Shown here piece after piece: positions 14,198-19,648 of a stretch of 19,648 nucleotides of DNA; positions within the stretch are counted from its first letter, which is position 1, and each line of letters begins with the position of its first letter. The position numbers and the translations under genes are program-made. The stretch lies in NCBI GenBank assembly GCA_002730485.1, contig PCAH01000110.1, positions 1 to 19,648 on the forward strand, written 5' to 3'. The notes beneath the pieces are model-generated. The model worked only from the letters and a program-made list of their open reading frames with translations, made no database searches and was not told the origin of the DNA. Origin of the DNA: Dehalococcoidia bacterium (GTDB lineage Bacteria; Chloroflexota; Dehalococcoidia; UBA3495).

Positions 14198-15466
14198 ATG
14201 AGTAGCCCCCAAGCAGCGCGCTACGAAGACCTCCCCCACAGTTACCACATCTTCAAGTGGCGGGTGTTGCTGGCATTTGCCGGCTTCTACCTGTTCTTAT
14301 ATCTGGGTCGCTTCAACTTCTGGCCCGTTGCGCCGTTGGTCAAAGAGGATCTGAGCCTCAGCAACTTTGAAGTGGGTCTGGTGAACGCCCTGCTGCTCTG
14401 GGGGTTCGGTTTGGGTGACCTGGTCCACGGCAGACTTGCTGAGACCTATGGCCTACGACTGTGGGTGATGATTGGAGCAATCCTCACCACGGTGTTCAAC
14501 GTCATCACCAGCTTTGCCACATCTGCCCTGACCATGGCTATCCCCTGGGGCATTGCTGGCTTTGTGAATGCCGCCTGCTGGGCCCCGGGTATAAGCATGA
14601 TCTCCCAATGGTGGCCTCGCCGAAACCGGGGTATGGCCCTGGGTATAGTCGGCACCGCTGCCGGTGGGGCAATGGTCACCATGTGGTGGATCTCCGGCTA
14701 CGTGGGCGCAGAATGGGGCTGGCGAGCGTCTTTCCGTTATCCGCCGCTGATCATTGCGGTGTTGGGAATCGCATTCTACTTCATTGCCAAGGACCGGCCC
14801 ACCGATGTCGATCTACCAGAGTACGTGGAAGACGACGAAATCTCGGCCACCCCGGAGGCTATAGACCCGGAACGTCTAAGAGGACTGGGCCCCTATAAAG
14901 TCCTGTTGGGTAACTCAAGATTTCTCCTGGCTTGCCACGTTAAAGGTTTGGAGAACATCGTCCGCTACGGCCTGACCACCTGGGTGCCGATCTATTACTT
15001 CGAAGAAGGTGGGTTGTCCATAGAGTCCACGGTTTTTCTCACCATCCTGTTGCCTTTGGGTTATCTGGTTGCGCCTCCAGTGGCCGGAATAATCTCGGAC
15101 CGTTGTCTGGGGAGCCGCCGTCAGCCAATGGTGATCTTCTCCTGTACGGTGAGCGCCCTGGTGTTGATCGGAATTGCCATCGCGCCTCCAGTGAACGTTA
15201 CCCTGGGAGCTATTCTGCTGCTGGTCGGCGGCTTATCCATGGGCATGTCCCCCATGTCGACCGTTGCCGTGGACATAGCTGGACGGAGGATGTCAGGCAC
15301 TGCCTCGGGCGTGTTGGATGCCCACGGGTATGCCTACGCGGGAGCACAGGCCCTGATATTTGCCGCAGTCCTGGACATGGCCGGCAGTCCCTGGCCCATT
15401 GTTTTCGTGGCCATGGCTGTAACCAGAGTAGTCTCCGGAATCATGATCTCTTGCGTTAAGGTCTGA
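14198..15466 (+). CDS. Major facilitator superfamily transporter, copy 1
   Basis: A 422-residue secondary transporter with about 12 hydrophobic segments. The first helix (VLLAFAGFYLFLYLGRFNFW) and following PVAPLVKEDL resemble the organophosphate:antiporter (GlpT/UhpT) branch, and WWPRRNRGMALGIVGTAAGG is an MFS-type helix-loop motif. A hydrophilic, acidic central loop (EYVEDDEISATPEAIDPE) divides the two six-helix halves. The substrate is unknown; organic anions or sugar phosphates are reasonable guesses from the branch. No clear ribosome binding site or promoter precedes ATG 14198. The next gene encodes a gap-free paralogue (see copy 2), so the pair arose by tandem duplication. Confidence 0.9.
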   Translation: MSSPQAARYEDLPHSYHIFKWRVLLAFAGFYLFLYLGRFNFWPVAPLVKEDLSLSNFEVGLVNALLLWGFGLGDLVHGRLAETYGLRLWVMIGAILTTVFNVITSFATSALTMAIPWGIAGFVNAACWAPGISMISQWWPRRNRGMALGIVGTAAGGAMVTMWWISGYVGAEWGWRASFRYPPLIIAVLGIAFYFIAKDRPTDVDLPEYVEDDEISATPEAIDPERLRGLGPYKVLLGNSRFLLACHVKGLENIVRYGLTTWVPIYYFEEGGLSIESTVFLTILLPLGYLVAPPVAGIISDRCLGSRRQPMVIFSCTVSALVLIGIAIAPPVNVTLGAILLLVGGLSMGMSPMSTVAVDIAGRRMSGTASGVLDAHGYAYAGAQALIFAAVLDMAGSPWPIVFVAMAVTRVVSGIMISCVKV

Positions 15467-15536
15467 TTGCGGGCGGTACTCTGGCCCACGCCTGTAGAGA
15501 TATGAAACACCTTTCCCTACACACCACTGTACCGCT

Positions 15537-16823
15537 GTGCCAGGTTCCTTCGATTTGAGCCGTATCGAAGCGAGACCCTTCGACGAACTCCCTCCCAGTT
15601 ACCATATCTTCAGGTGGCGGGTTCTGCTGGCATTTGCTGGCTTCTACCTGTTCTTGTACTTGGGGCGGTTCAATTTCTGGCCGGTGGCTCCGCTGGTCAA
15701 AGAGGACCTTGGTCTCAACAACTTTGAGATAGGTCTCATAAATGCCCTGCTTCTCTGGGGATTTGGGATCGGCGACCTGTTCCACGGTCGGCTGGGCGAG
15801 CTCTATGGCCTCAGGTTATGGGTGTTGCTCGGGGCCATCCTCACCACCGTTTTCAACGTAATCACGAGCTTTGCCACGTCAGCCGTCACCATGGCCATAC
15901 CGTGGGGTATTGCCGGGTTTGTGAACGCTGCTTGCTGGGCACCTGCCATAAGTATGATCTCCCAGTGGTGGCCTCGCCGGAGCCGCGGCATGGCACTGGG
16001 GATAGTCGGCACCTCTGCGGGTGGGGCCATGGTGCTCATGTGGTGGATATCGGGCTATGTGGGCGCAGAATGGGGCTGGCGCGCTTCCTTCAGATACCCA
16101 CCGATAATCATCGCGGTGTTGGGAATCGCGTTCTATTTCATCGTCCGAGACAAGCCCTCGGATGTCGGCCTGCCAGAATACGTTGAAGAGGACGCTGTAT
16201 CCGCGACTCCAGAAGCCATTGATTCGGATTTGCTCCGAGGATTCGGTCCCTACAAGCTTTTACTGTCCAACACCAGGTTCCTGATGGCCTGCCAGGTCAA
16301 AGGACTGGAGAACATCGTCCGCTACGGTCTGACCACCTGGGTGCCCATCTATTACTTCGAAGAGGGCGGAATGTCCATTGAGTCCACCATACTTCTTACG
16401 ATTCTGCTTCCCGCTGGATATTTGGTCGCTCCGCCAACCGCAGGGATAATCTCAGACCGTTATCTGGACAGTCGCAGGCAGCCGATGATCATCTTCTCCT
16501 GTGCTGTGAGCGCAATTGTGCTGGTGGGCGTGGCTATCGCACCGCCGGTGAATGTGACCGTTGGGGCCGTGCTGATGCTTATTGGTGGTCTGTCCATGGG
16601 TATGTCATCGATAAATTCCGTGGCTGTGGACATAGCCGGACGTCGTATGTCTGGGACGGCTACCGGCATCATGAGCGCCCACGGGTATGCCTACGCCGGA
16701 GCTCAGGCGCTGGTATTCGCCGCTGTGCTGGATATGGCCGGCAGTCCCTGGCCCATCGTGTTTTTGGCCATGGCGGCCACCAGGGTTATCTCGGGAATCA
16801 TGATCTCCCGGGTCAACGTCTAG
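15537..16823 (+). CDS. Major facilitator superfamily transporter, copy 2
   Basis: A 428-residue paralogue of the preceding gene. By eye more than 80% of residues agree across the full length with no gaps after residue ~16, including the entire first helix and WWPRRSRGMALGIVGTSAGG. Differences are mostly conservative; the acidic central loop (EYVEEDAVSATPEAIDSD) also differs slightly. The extreme N-terminus and the 70-bp gap are unrelated to copy 1. The GTG start at 15537 is the first start codon in an open frame bounded by a stop at 15495, but it has no ribosome binding site, so TTG 15555 is possible. The two carriers may differ in substrate or affinity, or work as a pair. Confidence 0.88.
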   Translation: MPGSFDLSRIEARPFDELPPSYHIFRWRVLLAFAGFYLFLYLGRFNFWPVAPLVKEDLGLNNFEIGLINALLLWGFGIGDLFHGRLGELYGLRLWVLLGAILTTVFNVITSFATSAVTMAIPWGIAGFVNAACWAPAISMISQWWPRRSRGMALGIVGTSAGGAMVLMWWISGYVGAEWGWRASFRYPPIIIAVLGIAFYFIVRDKPSDVGLPEYVEEDAVSATPEAIDSDLLRGFGPYKLLLSNTRFLMACQVKGLENIVRYGLTTWVPIYYFEEGGMSIESTILLTILLPAGYLVAPPTAGIISDRYLDSRRQPMIIFSCAVSAIVLVGVAIAPPVNVTVGAVLMLIGGLSMGMSSINSVAVDIAGRRMSGTATGIMSAHGYAYAGAQALVFAAVLDMAGSPWPIVFLAMAATRVISGIMISRVNV

Positions 16824-16860
16824 CCTCATATCCCATCTCTCCCTGTTCCTTTAAGCCCGG

Positions 16861-16888
16861 TTGACTTCCCGTGTCTTGATGCTAGAAT
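16861..16888 (+). promoter_or_regulatory. zur-znuACB promoter
   Basis: TTGACT (16861-16866) and TAGAAT (16883-16888) form a sigma-A promoter with a 16-bp spacer. The same two hexamers occur at the nrdJ promoter. Transcription would start near 16895, inside the operator below. Confidence 0.8.
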
Positions 16889-16890
16889 TA

Positions 16891-16914
16891 GTAATCGCAA
16901 TTGGTTGCAATAAC
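16891..16914 (+). promoter_or_regulatory. Predicted Zur/Fur-family operator
   Basis: GTAATCGCAA (16891-16900) and TTGCAATAAC (16905-16914) form a 24-bp imperfect palindrome with a four-base centre; eight of ten positions per arm are symmetric. It begins two bases after the -10, so a bound repressor would block transcription. Its size and AT-rich arms fit a Fur-family site, though it does not equal the E. coli or Bacillus Zur consensus. Confidence 0.65.
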
Positions 16915-16961
16915 TTTTATTCGCACAAATAGCAGGCCCAAGGGCCAGAGCGAAGAAAGCC

Positions 16962-17408
16962 ATGATTGGTCACGAAAGCGCCATCGAGACGCTGCGTCTG
17001 AAGGGACACCGGCTAACCCCACAACGCCTGATAGTGCTGTCCACCATTGCCTCAGGCGATGGACATATGGGTGTCGATGAGGTGTTTCAGGCCGCCAAAA
17101 AGGCCTATCCCTACATGGATATCGCCACGGTCTACCGGACTCTGCACCTGTTCAAGGAACTGGGCGTGGTAACCGAGGTGGCCATTGGTGATCGGCTTCA
17201 TTTTGAGCTTACCGACCCCGACGGTCACCATCCCCATATGGTCTGTCGAGCCTGTAACGGCGCCTTCAACCTTAGCCCCCATTACCTGGCGGAATTCCGC
17301 GACACTTTAAACAAAGAATTTGGGTTTGAGCCTGACTTGGAACACTTCGCAGTCACCGGAGTCTGCGCAGGGTGCCAGGAAGCTAAAGCCAACGAGACTA
17401 AACAATAG
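16962..17408 (+). CDS. zur: Fur-family transcriptional regulator, probably zinc-responsive Zur
   Basis: A 148-residue regulator with an N-terminal winged helix (LKGHRLTPQRLIVLSTI ... MDIATVYRTLHLFKELGVV) and a C-terminal metal-binding dimerisation domain (HFELTDPDGHHPHMVCRAC). Two CxxC pairs, C95/C98 and C135/C138, make the structural zinc site of the family. Specificity for zinc is inferred from the neighbouring zinc ABC transporter genes, which start directly at its stop codon; Fur, Mur and Zur cannot be separated by sequence alone. A palindrome at its promoter suggests that it represses itself together with the transporter. ATG 16962 is preceded only by a weak purine stretch. Confidence 0.9.
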   Translation: MIGHESAIETLRLKGHRLTPQRLIVLSTIASGDGHMGVDEVFQAAKKAYPYMDIATVYRTLHLFKELGVVTEVAIGDRLHFELTDPDGHHPHMVCRACNGAFNLSPHYLAEFRDTLNKEFGFEPDLEHFAVTGVCAGCQEAKANETKQ

Positions 17409-18437
17409 ATGCAACGCATTTTCAGCAGCACAAGATTCTGGGCAGCATTAATACTGGCTATGGCAATCGGTGCCTGCGGCGGCGAAACTTCAGAATCTTC
17501 CCAACCTGCGGTTCCAGGCGACACTCGTTTGAAAGTGGTGACCACGGTCTCACCCATCACGAGCATCGTTGAGAACATCGGTGGCTCACGCATAAGCCTC
17601 GAGGGCGTGGTTCCGGAGGGCGTAAATTCCCATACCTTTGAACCCACTCCATCCATGGCCAAACTCATGGCACAGGCAGACTTGGTTGTCCTGAATGGCC
17701 TGTTCCTGGAAGAGCCTACTTTGGCCCTGGCTGAAGCAAACAAGAGATCGGATGCGGTGATCTTGTCATTGGGAGAAAAAGCCGTTACTCCGGAACAATG
17801 GAAATTCGATTTCAGCTTTCCAGAATCCGGCGGACATCCGAACCCTCACCTTTGGCCGGACCCCAACTTGGGTCTGAGTTACGCCCAGATCGTCCATGAT
17901 CAATTGGCTGCCATGGACCCTGATAATGCAGGTTATTACTCAGAGAATTTGGAGCGGTTTCGGGTCAAGATTGGCCAGATGGACCAGGCTATCCGAATTG
18001 CGGTGGCCACGATTCCAGAAGGGAACCGAAAACTCCTGACCTACCATGACTCCTGGGCCTATTTCGCCGGGCAGTACGGCATGGAAGTCATTGGTGCCGT
18101 GCAGCCGTCAAACTTCTCTCAACCTTCAGTCAAAGAAGTCGCGGCTCTGATCGACCAGGTGAAAGAACTGGGCCTGCCGGCCGTGTTTGGCTCGGAGGTG
18201 TTCTCCAGCGACGTGCTGGAATCCATCGCTAAGGAAGCCAACGCCGAGTTCATAGATGACCTGGCTGATGACGACCTCCCGGGCAAACCGGGCGACCCCG
18301 AACACACCTACCTGGGCCTGATGAAGAACAACCTTGAGGCAATGATCCCAGCGCTGGGCGGTGAAGCTAGTGCGATTGCCGGACTCGATGTTGGGAATGT
18401 GTTTGAAGGCGAAAGCGACTCTGTCTACCCGCAGTAG
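17409..18437 (+). CDS. znuA: Zinc ABC transporter substrate-binding lipoprotein
   Basis: The extracytoplasmic metal-binding protein of a cluster 9 (TroA-type) ABC importer. The first 23 residues are a lipoprotein signal: basic start, hydrophobic stretch, then IGAC with Cys23 as the lipidated residue. The mature protein shows the family's four ligand positions: H75 (NSHTFEPTP), H147 (NPHLWPDP), H213 (TYHDSWAYF) and D283/D284 (FIDDL). His rather than Glu at the third position is typical for zinc rather than manganese binders. The His-rich loop of many ZnuA proteins is missing. Its ATG abuts the stop of the regulator gene, so the two are tightly coupled. A hairpin separates it from znuC. Confidence 0.93.
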   Translation: MQRIFSSTRFWAALILAMAIGACGGETSESSQPAVPGDTRLKVVTTVSPITSIVENIGGSRISLEGVVPEGVNSHTFEPTPSMAKLMAQADLVVLNGLFLEEPTLALAEANKRSDAVILSLGEKAVTPEQWKFDFSFPESGGHPNPHLWPDPNLGLSYAQIVHDQLAAMDPDNAGYYSENLERFRVKIGQMDQAIRIAVATIPEGNRKLLTYHDSWAYFAGQYGMEVIGAVQPSNFSQPSVKEVAALIDQVKELGLPAVFGSEVFSSDVLESIAKEANAEFIDDLADDDLPGKPGDPEHTYLGLMKNNLEAMIPALGGEASAIAGLDVGNVFEGESDSVYPQ

Positions 18438-18456
18438 ACTATCTAAAGAACTGACC

Positions 18457-18479
18457 TAGGCAGACAGCGAGTCCGCCTA
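18457..18479 (+). other. Intercistronic hairpin between znuA and znuC
   Basis: TAGGCAGAC (18457-18465) pairs with GTCCGCCTA (18471-18479) over nine positions with one A-C mismatch and loop AGCGA. There is no T run. Such hairpins often stabilise the upstream message or cause partial read-through, giving more binding protein than ATPase. Confidence 0.55.
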
Positions 18480-18501
18480 AAGACCAGAGATAAGGAAAAC
18501 C

Positions 18502-19563
18502 ATGCTACATCCAATGCCACATCGCCACGGGCAGGGAGAGCCCATTGTGGAAATCAACTCAGTCACCTGTGGCTATGAGAAGCAACGGGTACTGACCGAC
18601 GTCAGCCTGAAGGTGATGCGAGGCGACTTTGTCGGCCTGCTGGGTCCAAGTGGTTCCGGAAAGACCACCCTTTTGCGCACCGTTCTGGGCGCGGTGGACC
18701 TCTATGACGGCGAAGTGCTTATCAAAGGCGTTGCAACGTCCAAAAAACGTCCCAGGGTGGGTTACGTGCCCCAACTGGAGACCATCGACTGGAACTTCCC
18801 GGTGACCGTTCAAGAGGTGGTGATGATGGGGCGCACCATGGAGAACCGACTGTTCCCCTGGTACAAGAAAGAGGAAAAAGAACTGGCGGCTGAGATGATG
18901 AGTCGGCTGGGTATCTTGAACCTGGCAAACCGGCACATCCGCGAACTGTCCGGCGGCCAACAGCAGCGGGTCTTCCTCGCCCGCGCCCTCATTAGCAGCC
19001 CTGAATTGCTGCTGTTGGATGAGCCGACGTCAGGCGTGGACATCAAGACCAGAGATGATGTCATGCATCTTCTCCATGATCTCAACCACGACGGTGTGAC
19101 GATCATCATCACCACCCATGAGATCAATGCCGTTGCTGTCCACCTGCCCTGGATCGTGTGCCTCGCTGGCAAGATACTGGCCGAGGGACCGCCGTCAGAG
19201 GTGATAACCACCGAGGTGCTCCGACTGACCTACGGCGCGGAGATGCCGGTGATCCACTACGACGGGATGACCATCGTGGCGGAGAGTCCCCACTCCTACG
19301 GCAGGAACGGCGGGGATAACGGCAGCACAGACGTACCACCGGTGCACGTCCATGAACCCGGCGGCAATCCGGAAGAAGAGATCGGACACCTGCGCCAACA
19401 GGGTTTCGATCCCGAGATTGAGGCGCGTCACGTCCGGGTCCACCGGACTGAACCTGGTTCTAACGCCAACCATGACCACGAGCACATGGCCCACCATCCA
19501 AACGAAGCTGACCACGCCCACGAACATGAAGGGGCTACCAATGACGAGGCCAGCAATGTTTGA
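18502..19563 (+). CDS. znuC: Zinc ABC transporter ATP-binding protein with His-rich tail
   Basis: The ATPase that powers metal import. Walker A GPSGSGKTT is at residues 48-56; the Q-loop (GYVPQLETIDWNFP), signature LSGGQQQRVFLARAL, Walker B LLLLDEPTSGVD and switch His (ITTHEI) follow in order. The ABC core ends near residue 265, as in ordinary family members of about 250 residues. The remaining ~88 residues are an unusual hydrophilic tail with 13 His, eight of them in the last ~30 residues (NHDHEHMAHH, then DHAHEHEG). The N-terminus is also His-rich (MLHPMPHRHG). AAGGA at 18492-18496 lies five bases before ATG 18502. The 3' end overlaps the next gene by eight bases. Confidence 0.93.
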   Translation: MLHPMPHRHGQGEPIVEINSVTCGYEKQRVLTDVSLKVMRGDFVGLLGPSGSGKTTLLRTVLGAVDLYDGEVLIKGVATSKKRPRVGYVPQLETIDWNFPVTVQEVVMMGRTMENRLFPWYKKEEKELAAEMMSRLGILNLANRHIRELSGGQQQRVFLARALISSPELLLLDEPTSGVDIKTRDDVMHLLHDLNHDGVTIIITTHEINAVAVHLPWIVCLAGKILAEGPPSEVITTEVLRLTYGAEMPVIHYDGMTIVAESPHSYGRNGGDNGSTDVPPVHVHEPGGNPEEEIGHLRQQGFDPEIEARHVRVHRTEPGSNANHDHEHMAHHPNEADHAHEHEGATNDEASNV

Positions 19564-19648
19564 GCCCTTCGATTACCAGTTCTTCGTCCGTGGGCTAATC
19601 GCGGCCACGCTGGTGGGTGGGCTCTGCGGCATGATTGGCGTCTACATC
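19556..19648 (+). CDS. znuB: Zinc ABC transporter permease, N-terminal fragment
   Basis: The first 31 residues of the membrane permease, cut by the window edge. MFEPFDYQFFVRGLIAATL, then a Gly-rich start of the first helix (VGGLCGMIGVYI), matches the N-terminus of ZnuB/TroC-type permeases. ATG 19556 overlaps the znuC stop (19561-19563) and has GAGG at 19545-19548; the in-frame ATG 19541 with AGGGG upstream is an alternative that adds five residues. The position completes a zur-znuA-znuC-znuB operon. Confidence 0.85.
   Translation, partial: MFEPFDYQFFVRGLIAATLVGGLCGMIGVYI

Noticed and set aside
15502..15558. A frameshifted N-terminus for MFS copy 2 starting at ATG 15502
   Set aside because: That frame ends after about 18 codons, has no similarity to copy 1, and the first transmembrane helix is intact in the GTG frame.

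Overview
This window looks like a chromosomal segment of a free-living bacterium, most plausibly a Chloroflexota member of the Dehalococcoidia/SAR202 type. That placement is an inference from moderate GC, an FtsA/FtsZ pair followed by nrdR and a B12-dependent class II ribonucleotide reductase, and protein style; no rRNA or marker phylogeny is available here. Every gene I can support lies on the + strand. There are no tRNA or rRNA genes, CRISPR arrays, insertion sequences or phage genes.

Region by region. (1) 1-1665: the 3' end of ftsA and complete ftsZ (cell division). (2) 1666-2066: a structured RNA segment ending in a strong terminator, then an AT-rich promoter with two NrdR boxes 31 bp apart. 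(3) 2067-3019: nrdR (repressor of ribonucleotide reductase genes) and a small acidic hypothetical protein. (4) 3020-3779: a long non-coding stretch with many inverted repeats, a good sigma-A promoter, and a ~250-nt leader with an 11-bp helix interlocked with a 10-bp helix (pseudoknot topology). (5) 3780-6206: nrdJ. (6) 6207-6632: a probable rod-shaped non-coding RNA with terminator, then the pdxA promoter. (7) 6633-8875: a pdxA-family gene, proC and a YggT-family membrane protein. (8) 8919-13433: a P-loop kinase-like protein, leucyl aminopeptidase (pepA) and a xanthine-dehydrogenase-type molybdenum subunit, closely spaced. (9) 13513-13998: a VOC-superfamily protein with a long terminator. (10) 14198-16823: two closely related tandem MFS transporters. 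(11) 16861-19648: a zinc-uptake operon with a Fur-type regulator (Zur-like), ZnuA lipoprotein, ZnuC with a His-rich tail, and the start of ZnuB.

Two coherent systems stand out. The first is deoxyribonucleotide supply: NrdR probably represses its own promoter, while nrdJ sits behind an elaborate leader RNA, so the two may be controlled by different mechanisms. The second is zinc homeostasis: a 24-bp imperfect palindrome lies just downstream of the -10 of the zur-znuACB promoter, the binding protein has three His ligands typical of zinc binders, and the ATPase carries an unusual His-rich C-terminus. The least explained parts are three putative structured RNAs (about 1668-1889, 3521-3718 and 6290-6433).
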